Shown here: positions 23,465 to 34,800 of the stretch, piece after piece | Layout of the letters: the number at the start of each line of letters is the position of its first letter | Numbering within the stretch: position 1 is the stretch's first letter | NCBI GenBank assembly: GCA_963969285.1 | Contig: OZ017739.1 | Coordinates: forward strand, 265,389,188 to 265,453,187 | Reading direction: 5' to 3' | Length of the DNA: 64,000 nucleotides | Origin: Odontomyia ornata | Taxonomy: Eukaryota; Arthropoda; Insecta; Diptera; Stratiomyidae | Program-made: the position numbers and the translations under genes | Notes under the pieces: generated by a model | The model's database searches: none | What the model was told of the DNA's origin: nothing | The model's input: the letters and a program-made list of their open reading frames with translations, nothing else

Positions 23465-25545
23465 GTCTCAACTCGATCAGCTTCAACGAATCTAGCAAAT
23501 GAGTACCTCCATTGAAATCGTTGGTCTCGTGAACTCAAATTCGGAGGATATTTTATCTTCTTATCGGTGGCCCGTCGATATATGTGATATATGACTGGGA
23601 CGCCGTCAGAATCAAAAACATATCCATTCATGTCCAAATACACGAATGCTTCTGGAGGAATGAAGCCAGTAGCGAGGCAAGTCGCTATATACCCGTCTGT
23701 AGGGTGGAACGGCTGTGAAATCCAAGGGTTTTCACTCACAGTCACAGATCTTGCGATATGATTCCGAAGAAGCTTCAATATGAAGATATCGACTCTAGTC
23801 ACTTCAGCAGTTTGATAAATTCTTCTATTCGATATATAATGTTTCCAATCCGTCTCAGGCTTTCTGTACAAACCAGTACATGCACGAAGACATTTCCTTT
23901 CGAAAACTCTTAACTTTTCCATAGTACTAGCACTCTGGTTGTACCAGATCTGACATCCATAGGTCAAAACTGGTCTAACCAGTGTCTTGTAACAGATAAT
24001 TTTGACCTTTTGATCAATGTATCTGGAATGAAAGAGTTTTCGAAGGGCCATGACTACTTTAAGTGCTTTACTGAGCATGATTTTCACATGTTCAGTATAG
24101 TACAGATACTGATCGAGATAAACACCGAGGTATCGAACACAGGATTTATGTGGAATTCGTTCTGAACTACCCTCGCCAGCCATGATGTGGAAATCTTTCC
24201 AATTACGTTTCAGGTCTTGACTGACCCCCTGCAGCGTTGTCCGAAACAAGATTGTTTCACACTTCTGCGCATTGATTTTCATTCGCCAATTGTCAGTGTA
24301 CAGCTGTACATCATTGAACATTTTTTGGAGATTGCTCTGAACTATTGTAGCTTTTCGGTCAGCCATGTAGATGATCAGATCATCAGCAAACGCTACCAAT
24401 GATCGCTTTGGCGAGACGTTAAAATCAAAGCCGTTCAATAGCTTGCGAATGAAGATTGAGAAGAGCAGAGGCGCAGTAACTGTTCCCTGCTGTAGACCAT
24501 TCAAGACCTTGAACTCGCGCATTGTTGTCAGATTTCCATCGGTTACAACAAACGATTTCCCGTATAACATATTACACATCATGGCGACAAGGTGTCTGGG
24601 GAACTTGTCCTGAAGAAGTTTAAAAATAAGTCCATCTAACCATACCGTATCAAAGGCTTTCTCCATATCAATGAGACATGCTCCAACACATTGTCTATCA
24701 TTTAGTTTCCAACAGATGTCTGAGGTTACTTTCGTTATTGCATGTGTGGTCGAATGCCTGGCACGAAAACCAAATTGGCAATTCGGCATCAACTCATTTT
24801 CCTCAATGTGGGCGTTTAATGCTCTGTTGAGTATCACTTCAAACACCTTGCTGATCTTAGGCAGCAAGCTGATTGGGCGATAGCTTTTCGGGCATGAAGA
24901 TTCTTTTCCTTTCTTCAAGATCGGAAATACCTTAGCCTTTTTCCACTCATTTGGGAAATATGAATTGCTCAACATGTTGTTGAACAATATGCAATAGTTC
25001 CTAATAGCAACCTCAGGCAAATGTCGGAGAACTACATTTGGAATACCATCAGTACCACATGATTTCTTGTTGTTTATCTTGCGAAATATGAAACACAAGT
25101 CTTCATAGCTGACAAAATAATCAATTAGATTCAAGCTCGGTATGAGGTCAGATGTTAATGTTTCATTGAAATGAAGAATTGATTGGCCGTTCAGGCTTGA
25201 TTTGAAGTCGGAAACTTTTGCTTCAACGACCTCTGAAAAAATTTCGTTCCCTCTCTCAGGGTTTGGTAGATGAACCAATTCAAAATGTGTTCCAATCAGG
25301 GCAAGTTTATCCAATCCTTCACAAATAATCCTGTTTCCATTTCTATCCGGAGTCGTACTATCAATTTCGATACCAGCCCTATCGAGAAGATTTATCTCAT
25401 CACTAGTGACTTCAAGATTCGATACCTTCACTCGAGACTTCTTGCGGAATATGCTATTCACTTTCGCGAACACGCCGTCTGGGTCCTGTGGGCTAATACC
25501 CCTCAATTTTTCCGCCCATTGATTGCTGACCTCACTCCTGAAGTA
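23446..25545 (-). pseudogene. Jockey-like LINE ORF2, C-terminal part (RT)
   Basis: Open through the linker, reverse transcriptase and C-terminal domain. RT motifs in order: KSCGTDGIPN, AKVFPILKKGKESS, YRPISLLPKISKVFEV, QFGFRARHSTTHAI, CLIDMEKAFDTVWLDG, LQQGTVTAPLLFSIFI, AFADDLIIY (catalytic FADD) and KCETILF. It is separated from its endonuclease half (39475-40647) by the insertion of element A. The last residues are chimeric because of the tail duplication. No RNase H domain was seen. Confidence 0.9.
25542..25545. repeat. Target-site duplication of element A (left)
   Basis: AGTA immediately before the TGTAATG start of the LTR, repeated at 39471-39474 after CATTACA. Removing A plus one copy restores a LINE sequence like that at 55975-55995. 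Confidence 0.93.
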
Positions 25546-28500
25546 TGTAATGTGACGCCTGCGCCCAGGAATCGAAGTGATTCCGATCCCGAACCCTTGT
25601 AACCTGCCAGATGGATATGTCCTCGAAGTGCCAGCGGACTTCATCTGTTGTGCGGATATCGTTGTGCAGAAAATATTTTTTTTCTGTCCAAATATTTATA
25701 TCCGTGGATATAAATATTCGAAATATAGAATTAATCCAACCCCGGCACATTTCGAGACATACACATCTGGAAATGCCCCTCCACCGTGGCCATCGAGAAA
25801 ACTATGCCACTGGCGACATCTGAAGAAGCACATTTCCGCCATATGAAGTGCCATTCCACGCACATATGTTTTGTCCGAGGTGACAACCGGAACTTTTGAC
25901 AGCACATGGAGGCGCTAAACGTCATCATAAAGTTCTTCGTGATAATATCGAAGGTATTACAAAACCAGCTATACGTCGGTTGGCGCGACGTGGTGGAGTG
26001 AAACGTATTCCCTGTTAATCTATGAAGAAACGCGTGGTGTGCTTAAAGTGTTTTTGGGAAAACGTTATTCGTGAGGCAGTGACATTCACCGGAGCAGAAA
26101 AATTAGGAAAGAGGTTAGTTTAGTTAATAACTAATTAGAAAAGTTTAGCAATATTTTGTCTGGTCTGCAGCGGAAGGCAGGGCGTTTATCTCATCCAATC
26201 AATCCCATCAATCCAAGGTATCGACCGATAAATGAGGGTGTTGCTGAACTGGACGCCTCGCAACATCCCAACAGATGCCTGGTCGAGGAAGGTGACATAT
26301 TTATGGATAAACCTACAGACGGATCTTTGGAGGTTAGCAAGTGAGTTTTATGTTGAAATATCGGCAGTGCCCACGTCATTCATTTGACGGAATAAGTTCC
26401 GGGCAACCGGAATCGCTGCCATAGTGGAGTTTAGGCGCAGAGTTTCGGATATAACGAAACCTTGTTAATTAAGTATCTGATGCAACATTGCTCACTATGA
26501 AAATTTCTCACCTAAATGCATCTCATCAACTCTGAAGGCGAGTAAAGTAGGCAAATTAGTTAGATCGCCGAAAATATGTTTACCCGCGGTTTGTGTTGTA
26601 TGCAATGCCGAGGTTGAGAGCAGGTGACAAATATTGGGGGTCATAATATGATCAACTCAATTAGTACATGATTGATTTAGAAACATCTCAATAACGAGGA
26701 ATTAATTGAGTTTATATGAGAAGAGAATTATTGATTAGTGTTCCCGATGTTTTTGATATCTAAAATTATTTGCAAGAATTTAATTTCTATCGAAATATTC
26801 AATGCCTAGTTCAATTTAATAATATAGGTTAGTTTATTATATATTATTTTTAAATGTTAGGTTTTTTTTGTGTTTTTATATTTCAATAGCAATTAATCCA
26901 AACAACATTATTTTGAAGAGCATGTGAAATTATTTGACCTGCGAGGAAATGACATTTAGAATACTTGATTATTTTGAAATATCAAATTATGTTCAGTTCC
27001 AAATTTTAAGGACTAATCAATTCACCATCATTACTTTCAAGTAGAAAAATTAAAAGGCCTTTTAAATTTTTCTAAATTAAATCTACACTATTAATTCTGT
27101 AATGCGGAAGTCTGCAGAAGATTCATCCTCGCTCAATATGAAAATTGTTTTACAGATCTAGCTTCGTGAAGACATTTTGCATATGTCAAAAAAAAACATA
27201 CATCTCAGTGAATTTTTGAAAAAAAAATTGAATTTTATATTTGAAACCATATTTTGCATGCTCAGGAGTGTTAAAAAAGAAAATGAAATAGCAACAAAAT
27301 CCCCCAGAATCAATTTCGTGGTAATTTTAGAGGTGGTAATAATTGGTAATCAAATGTAATTAAAAACAAAGTGAAATTGAAACAAACGAAGGCCGAGTTT
27401 TGAAAGAACATAATTATAGAATGTTTTTAAATTGCATTGAAACGAGTAGAAAATTACTACCAAAAAAATGCGATATTTGTGTACAAATGAACTAGTGTGT
27501 GGATGCGAGAGTGCACGGTTGAATTTTTAGATAAATACGAGTATAAGTAATGTAAAATCTTTGGGCATAAAATTAATATTTTGTTTGTACAAAGAAAGTT
27601 ATTATTGAACATAATCGAAGCTTCTATAATTGAATTCGGATGAGATCTCACGAAAAACAAAGTATAATTAACTGTGTGTTTGGTCTAGGAGTGTGAAAGG
27701 ATAATTGAGTTGTTTTCACTATATTCAGAAATGAAGAAAAAAAAAAATGTTTTTAAAAGACGTAACTATGTTCAGAAGTAATTGCTTAGTAATATGTAGT
27801 CTTTAAACTGATGCGAGTGTTGATATTGTGTGTAAATAGTATTTGAAATTTTCGTTCCTTCAATGAAGTTTAATCTAAGATTTTAATACATTCATTCATT
27901 CTTTATTGATGAACGTTAGTGGAGAGAAAATACTTACGAGCATTGTAAAAAGTTATGAATCCTTAGGGATAAGATGTTATTTCTTCATTTATCCAAGAGC
28001 GTGAAAATCCCTCAAATGTTAGAAAGGAAATCACTTGAAACTAATATGCGAGTAGTTTTATTGTATTGGAATTACATAGTAAGTCAAGTAATGCAGGGCA
28101 TTTAGGGATTTTAATTTTAAAATTGACATTCATCTATAAGACTTTGAGTAATCGGAATAAAATTCATACTATTCAAGAGCAAAACCTCTTGTTCACCTTA
28201 AAGTTTAAAGTAGCTTCTAATTTCAGATCAAAAAAAGCAATGTTTACAAGCAAATATCAATATTTCTCATTTCCTTATATCGGCTCTTAAATTAAAAGTC
28301 TGTTTTTGTTTTGCTTGAACCAAAGCATTCTTCAAACTATTCGTGGTTCATCTAGGAAATCATCTTTTTCACTTGATTTTAAGGTTTAGGGTGCGTGTGA
28401 ATGGATTTTATTTCCAAAATGTTCATATGAACTTGCGCTCTTTTAAGACTTATAAACAATACACAGCTAGAGTGATAGTTCTAATAACCTGCTTGTTTGC

Positions 28501-29474
28501 ACCAGGAGATATAGGATAGTTCCCCCCAAAATTTCATATAGCATAAAACATATTACTGCATTAGAATTTAGTTCAGTAGAATGCATAAATTGCTGTAATA
28601 CCCACTAATCAAACATGAACGTATATGACTGGTTATTAAAAATAATAGGGTTCTAGATAGCTTGCTATTTCATTTTTCTTTTGAGGTTTCATTGTTTTCC
28701 TTTTAGAAAAAGTTTAATATATATATTCAGTAATACGGCATTCATCATTGTGACGCGATTATTTGCATATTGTATAAAAATGTGCGTTATTCTCTTTTTG
28801 TGTGTTACATTCTAGGGTAAACAGATATATTAAGGATTTCTCTGTATAATTATAACCAACGCAAATTTAAATTGAAAATAAGATGAATTGCTAAAGTAAC
28901 CCACGACTTTCCTTTTCAGTGACTCTTCTTTTTCAGGGGGAACGGAGAGTGTATGGTAGGTATGTCGTCGCGAGGGTAGGGTTTCTGCAAATCCGCTGAA
29001 GTCGGTTTCGCGTCGCGCGCGGTACGCGGTACCTTTGTTTGTTTCGTCATTTCCTTAGAGTAGTTTCTTTCGATTTAATTTCGAGTAGCCTATTTTTCGG
29101 TACCGCGTCGGTGAATCGGTAACGCGCCTATGGGATTTTGTAGCGTTTTTTTTTGATTTGAGATCTGTGGATAGATCGCATCCAGACTTAACGTAATGTA
29201 GGTTTCTCGTTCTGGATGAGTAATTGTTGACGCGTTTAGAAAACGGGCAATTTCAGGTGACTGAAATATTGTAATTGAGCGTAATCCATTCGGAGACCCG
29301 CGACCGAAATCCTCTCCGAACTAGCTGGCCGACAAGCAGTCACCGCGTGAATGGATTACGGTGCACGGATTGGTTGACCTGTTGGTACCATCCGTTGGCA
29401 CTACTCAGACTTAACGTCTAGAACCGATGAGAGGTCGGTTCCGCGTTCGAGTTGAAGGTAGAAAAATCATTACA
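25546..29474 (+). repeat. Element A 5' LTR
   Basis: 3929 bp, starting TGTAATG and ending CATTACA. The first ~560 bp contains a histone H4 fragment (25908-26100). The middle is AT-rich with no long frame. The last ~550 bp is GC-richer and rich in inverted repeats, e.g. a 12-bp perfect stem (29280-29291 with 29349-29360). It is probably R-U5; U3/R/U5 borders are not determined. Confidence 0.95.
25908..26100 (+). pseudogene. Histone H4 fragment inside the 5' LTR
   Basis: From 25908 the frame encodes GGAKRHHKVLRDNI, then GITKPAIRRLARRGG, then VKRI, matching histone H4 from residue 13 with two substitutions in 33 residues (R19H, Q27E). Then come a 1-nt-type indel near 26013, further H4 sequence in a shifted frame (LIYEETRGVLKVFL), a second indel near 26057, and ENVIREAVTFT in the next frame. 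It covers about residues 13-75. Start codon, N-terminal tail and C-terminus are missing, so it is a captured, dead fragment. Confidence 0.93.
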
Positions 29475-29476
29475 AA

Positions 29477-29494
29477 TGGCGCCCAACGTGGGGC
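29477..29494 (+). promoter_or_regulatory. Element A primer-binding site (tRNA-Lys CUU)
   Basis: TGGCGCCCAACGTGGGGC, two bases after the LTR. It is complementary over all 18 nt to the 3' end of eukaryotic tRNA-Lys(CUU) as I know it (…GCCCCACGTTGGGCG plus CCA). It primes minus-strand DNA synthesis. Confidence 0.93.
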
Positions 29495-30314
29495 CCAAAC
29501 AACATCCTAATGGGGAAAGAACTTCGCGTCTTCTGACGAGTTGGTCCTTTACGGAGGATGTAAGGTACTTTGGTACTCGAGTCCCACTATCAGGAGCAGT
29601 GGAATTGTGTGATACACATTAGAGGTCGCTTCACGTGAGTTGTAGCTTCCGCTCTCCTTTGCTTGATTTTGCTTTCGCGACAGAATCCTTCCGATGTGTT
29701 GTCCCAGGTTAACCCCTGTAAGGACCTTCTATTTTCTTGATGGAACTGCCAGTCTGATGGGTTTACCTATCAGCATGGACTCTCAAGAAAATAGAAGGCT
29801 ACCTTGCCTTTATGTCGCGGAAGGATTCTAACTATTTCTTATGCGTGTTAGACGAGTGGTATCGGTTCAACGTTCGGTGGCGTATGCTGGAGTCGCGAAG
29901 CCCGGAATGCTTCTACGCGTCGGGAACTTTGACCGCGTACAAAGTCGTTACGGTAGCTCTACCACTTGTCTCGTCGAGTCACTTTAACGTAGTTTAGAGA
30001 CGGTTTTTTTGTAATGTATGTGGGTTATGGGGTAATTTTCGTAAATCGACCGAAGCACCCTTTCTTCGGCAGAATACCACGCACTCTCTTTTCCCGTTGG
30101 AGGAGTCGACCACTGAAAAGGAAAGTGTATCAAATAATTTTTTTTTCTCCTATCATTATATTAATAGCTCGCCACTATCGGCCACTCAATTAACATTAAA
30201 TTCTTTTTTTTTTCACTCATATAATAGGAATAAGTATATTTTATATATATTTTTTTTTTTTTTTCTTCTTCTCTCGTTTCATACTAGCAACCACCCATAA
30301 TAAACCCACACAAA
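29495..30314 (+). other. Element A untranslated leader
   Basis: An 820-bp leader with the nested stem-loop, a motif shared with B and B2 (30164-30186), and a pyrimidine-rich tract (about 30243-30270) before the gag start. A 61-codon open frame at 29812 is probably chance. Confidence 0.7.
29682..29829 (+). promoter_or_regulatory. Nested stem-loop in the element A leader
   Basis: An outer perfect 12-bp stem (AGAATCCTTCCG 29682-29693 with 29818-29829) encloses a perfect 16-bp stem (29725-29740 with 29783-29798). That encloses a short apical pairing (CTGATGG near 29754 with CCTATCAG near 29766). It lies between the primer site and gag, where retroelements place packaging or dimerisation signals. 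The role is inferred. Confidence 0.75.
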
Positions 30315-31898
30315 ATGGCAACGAAGCGGACGCCCGATAAGCGGTGGACCCGGTCCAAAACGGTCCAACCCGCGAACTGTGGAATCTGTTTCGAGGACGT
30401 AGTGGAGGGTGTACACAGCGTGCGATTGGATTGTGGACATTTATTCCATCGTGCCTGTGTACAACAGCTCCTCCTCACGTCAGAACTGTGTCCCTTATGC
30501 CGGCGACCCATAGATCGGTCTGCCCTAGACGTCCCCATCGGAACGCCCCTACCAACGCGCGGAGCAGTGGCGAAAGGAGCTCCAGAAGCCGAACCGTCAC
30601 AACCACTCTTAGACCTGCAAGGAGCAGTAGGCGGTGAAGTTCCGGCTGCGAGTGTCGTGTCCGAGGTGACAACCATGCCGTCCGCCCACTCCATTGACAC
30701 CCTCGTGGCGTTGATGAGGGATATGTCGGAGAGGATTGGCAACCTGGAGGGAAAGATCCAGAATCTCCCGTTGAGCCAACCACCCAGCCGCGTGAGAACT
30801 CCGCTTGGCTGGGAGCCAAATCCCAGTGTGGCGATGCCCCACTCCCGACAATCCGAGCAATGGGTCCCACCTCCAAGGAACTCGGGAATGGATCCCAGAG
30901 CTCCCGAATACAGACCGCGACACAGTACCGGACCTCCGTTGTTACCTCCAGCCCCCGAGGCAGTTCAGTACAACAGGTCAGTAGAGGATGTGATTCCCCC
31001 CGGGAACGCATTGGCACCTTTTCGAGACCCGACGCCTCGTATCATGGAGAGTTGGCGCCTGAACTTTACAGGGTTCAACGATATGATATCGGCGGACCGG
31101 TTCCTTTTCCGGATTCAGGCGTTGGTGTCCAGCACCCTGGGAGGGGATTCCTCGGCCTTCCTCCGACATGCACATCTTTTGTTCAGCGGCGACGCTGCCG
31201 ACTGGTACTGGAGCTTTAAAGAGTCAACGCCACGTCCCACTTGGCACTCTTTCAGTGCAGCCTTCCGCAATCGATTTGAGGATGGCTTCACTGAGAGAGA
31301 GCTAAGAGAGCAAATAAAGAAACGGAAACAAGGCGCTCACGAACCGTTCGACCAGTACTACACCAGTATAGTGAGATTGAGCACTCGCCTGCGAAATACC
31401 ATGCCCGAGGACGAATTAGTAGAAATTATCAGAGAGAACATGCGCTGGGATCTCCAGAACAGCCTGCTACATTTTCCCATCAACACCATACAGGGATTGC
31501 GCCTCCATGCGCGTAGACAAGAACACCTGGATGAGCGACGAGGTACCTTCCGTCCACAACCTCGCATAACGGGACCAAATCCCCGAAATCATCACACCGC
31601 GGAGTTGATGGCAGCAGACCACCTGCTTGCTGATCCAGTACCAGTACCGAGGAGCGGAGCACCACCGGAGCTTGAGGACCCAGCATTGATTAATCGACCC
31701 TCCCTTGAAGCAATTACTAGCCCGACGGTCTGTTGGAACTGCCGACAACCGGGACATCGGTTCTATGCATGTCCAGCGGAGGCAACGCTTTTCTGCTACC
31801 GATGCGGAAAGGCCGACACATACGCACCTGACTGTGCAAATTGCAAAGGGCGAAAAAACTTGCCACCGAGTGCCGCGACCACCCGTCGGCACTCCTAG
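30315..31898 (+). CDS. Element A Gag with N-terminal RING-H2 finger
   Basis: 527 aa. Residues 22-62 form a RING-H2 finger with ligands C22, C25, C40, H42, H45, C48, C59 and C62. I24, P60 and R63 sit at positions that in active RING E3 ligases contact E2 or act as the linchpin. A short helical segment (about 125-150, MRDMSERIGNLEGKIQNL) and a proline-rich linker follow. Then comes a Ty3-type capsid (about 240-400, with LLFSGDAADWYWSF and the QGAHEPFDQYYTSIVRL region). At the C-terminus are a CCHC knuckle (C473-x2-C-x4-H-x4-C486) and a second cysteine motif (C494-x2-C-x9-C-x2-C). Gag forms the particle that packages element RNA. A RING is not a usual Gag part; ligase activity is inference. The frame is intact and ends after the slippery site. 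Confidence 0.93.
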   Translation: MATKRTPDKRWTRSKTVQPANCGICFEDVVEGVHSVRLDCGHLFHRACVQQLLLTSELCPLCRRPIDRSALDVPIGTPLPTRGAVAKGAPEAEPSQPLLDLQGAVGGEVPAASVVSEVTTMPSAHSIDTLVALMRDMSERIGNLEGKIQNLPLSQPPSRVRTPLGWEPNPSVAMPHSRQSEQWVPPPRNSGMDPRAPEYRPRHSTGPPLLPPAPEAVQYNRSVEDVIPPGNALAPFRDPTPRIMESWRLNFTGFNDMISADRFLFRIQALVSSTLGGDSSAFLRHAHLLFSGDAADWYWSFKESTPRPTWHSFSAAFRNRFEDGFTERELREQIKKRKQGAHEPFDQYYTSIVRLSTRLRNTMPEDELVEIIRENMRWDLQNSLLHFPINTIQGLRLHARRQEHLDERRGTFRPQPRITGPNPRNHHTAELMAADHLLADPVPVPRSGAPPELEDPALINRPSLEAITSPTVCWNCRQPGHRFYACPAEATLFCYRCGKADTYAPDCANCKGRKNLPPSAATTRRHS

Positions 31899-34800
31899 AC
31901 CCCGGACGAACAAATCCAGACCCCATCACCAGCTATGACCCAGCTCCCAACATGACTCCAACTCTGCTGACTCGCACCGCTAAACACAGTTCTCCCGAAG
32001 TTCCACAACCGACGCCGTCCTTCGCCGATGCCAACGCGCAAGGGAATGATAGCGAGACGAAAGTTCCTTGGCATGTAAAACCCTTTCATGTCAGGCTGCG
32101 GAATTACTTGGCTACTCGACAGCGCATCTTCCATGAGGAATTGGCCACAACTGTCCCACCGCGAAGCAAGCGAGCCACGCGTCGGATGCGGAGCTTCTGG
32201 AGAAAAGTCAGGCAGTCGAGGAAAGTGTTGAAGGACATATACTTAGACGAATTATTGAGGGATGATGTTCGGCCATATGCGTCAGTACACCTCCTGCAAA
32301 AACGAGTATCAGGCTTAGTCGATACGGGAGCCAGTGTGAATTGCATCTCTGCCGAGTTTGCAGGGGAGGTACTGGCAAAGCACGCGGACCAAATCCGTCA
32401 TTTCACCTCCTGGTTAAGCACGGCGGACGGAACTCGTCACTCTGTAGTGGGAAAAATTATGACGGATGTCACCTTTAAAGGGGTAACTAAACCTATGGAA
32501 TTTTTCATCATACCTCAGTTAACCCAGAATCTTTATTTAGGAGTGGATTTCGTTCGAAAATTTAACTTGGCCCCGGCACTATTTTCCAGTTCGACCCTGG
32601 AGTCCGTCACCACCGTTCCTGACCAATCTCAACCCACTAACTTACTACGGCATACACTGGATGTAACTCAGCAACTGCGTCTCGACTCGGCTATATCGGC
32701 TTTTCCATCGCACGAGAAAGAAGGTCTCGGGCGGACTGCCCTGGTGTTCCACACTATAGATGTGGGGGATGCTAAACCCATAAAACAGAGACATTTCGCC
32801 ATATCTCCGGCGAAGGAAAAATCGTTATATGCCGAAGTGGATCGAATGCTAGCATTAGGCGTAATCGAAGAATCACAGAGCGCGTGGGCTTCCCCAGTCA
32901 CCTTAGTGGTCAAGCCGAACAAGGTCCGGTTATGCTTAGATGCCAGACGCTTGAACGCCGTCACAGTCAAGGACGCATATCCTCTACCGTTGATCGAAGG
33001 CATTTTGAGTCGATTGCCTAAAGCCCATTTCATCACGAGCTTAGACCTCAAGGACGCCTTCTGGCAAATTCCTTTAGACCCCGGTTCAAAGGAGAAAACA
33101 GCCTTCACAGTCCCAGGCCGGCCCTTATATCAATTCGTGACCATGCCATTCGGATTGTGTAATGCCCCCCAAACAATGACGCGCCTTATGGACAAGGTGA
33201 TACCACCTCATTCGCGGCACCAAGTTTTCGTTTACTTGGACGATCTGTTGCTTATAACCGAGACCTTTGACGAACACATCGACCTGCTTCAGGAGGTGGC
33301 TCTACACATCCGGAGGGCAAGATTAACCATCAACATAAGGAAGAGCCAGTTCGTGATGACGGAGGTGAAGTATTTAGGTCACATCATTGGGCATGGGCAT
33401 ATCAAGACCGATCCGGAAAAGACTCAAGCGATTGACGTTTTTCCACTACCCAAGACCACCAAACAGTTACGCCGATTCTTAGGGTTATGCGGATGGTACC
33501 AGCGTTTTGTACGTGACTATGCCACCATTACCACTCCTTTGACCGACATGCTGCGTAAGGGACGTAAATTCGTCTGGGAAGAGCCCAGCTTGCGAGCCTT
33601 TGAAGAGCTAAAGAAGAGTCTGACTACGGCCCCCGTACTGCACAGCCCGGACTTTGACAAACCGTTCTCAATCCATTGTGACGCGAGCCAACATGGGGTG
33701 GGAGCAGTCTTAGTCCAGGTTGCACAAGACGGCGAGGAGAGACCTATAGCCTTCATGTCTCACAAGTTGAACCCAGCCCAGCGAAATTACACGGTCTCCG
33801 AGCAAGAATGTCTAGCCGCGGTGTTGGCAGTGAAACGCTTCCGAGCCTATGTGGAGGGACACACCTTTGAAATCGTTACGGATCACGCTTCTCTGAAATG
33901 GCTAATGAGCCAGACTGATCTCAACGGCAGATTGGCCAGGTGGGCACTGAAACTACAGGCCTTTGACTTCACAATTCGCCACCGAAAAGGAAGCCAGCAT
34001 GTAGTCCCCGACACCCTATCCAGAATGTTCGCCCCTGAAGGAGCCGAGTTGGTCCAAGAGGACGACAGCCCCCAATTGATCGATCTGGACCATCCTGCCT
34101 TCAAGTCAGCCAGCTACACCCAACTGATTCACACTATCCAGAACCAACAGCCCCAGCTTCCTGAACTGCGGTTGACGGATGGATTTATTTACAAGCGGAT
34201 GGGACACGCATCCGGTGACCCCATACAAGAAGAAGAACAGTGGAAGTTGTGGGTGCCCGAAGAATTAACCACTGATCTTATCAGGCGGGCTCATGACCAC
34301 CCATCAAGTGCGCACGGCGGATACGGTCGTACACTTAGGCGGTTGAAAACCTGTTTCTTTTGGCCTAAGATGGCACAACAGATAAAAGCGTACGTAGCCT
34401 CCTGTGAGCTATGCAAGTGCACTAAAGCGCCCAACACCATTCTTCGACCACCCATGGGTAAGGTTGAGGTCCCTGAACGCGTGTTCCAGCGCTTGTACAT
34501 TGATCTTATCGGTCCTTACCCTCGATCTGCTTCTGGTCACACGGGAGCTGTCGTGGTCCTGGACCAGCTCTCCAAATTCCCTATCATAGAGCCACTACGT
34601 AACATGCACACTGGACCAATAACCAGCTTTTTGGAGAACCGAGTCTTTCACATGTTTGGAGTTCCGGAGAAACTTGTCTCCGACAATGGGGTCCAGTTCA
34701 CCTCCAGCAAGTTCCGAGACCTAATGTCCAAATACGGCATCATCCACCAACGAACTGCCGTCTATTCACCACAAGCCAACGCATCCGAACGACTGAATCG

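Noticed and set aside
25908..26100. A functional histone H4 gene in the LTR
   Set aside because: No start codon or N-terminal tail, at least two frame-changing indels, and the C-terminus is missing.
27177..28290. Small open frames in the middle of the element A LTRs
   Set aside because: AT-rich, 60-74 codons, low-complexity composition; consistent with chance.
29477..29494. A tRNA gene at the primer-binding sites
   Set aside because: Only 18 nt complementary to a tRNA 3' end are present, with no cloverleaf; same at 46004-46021.
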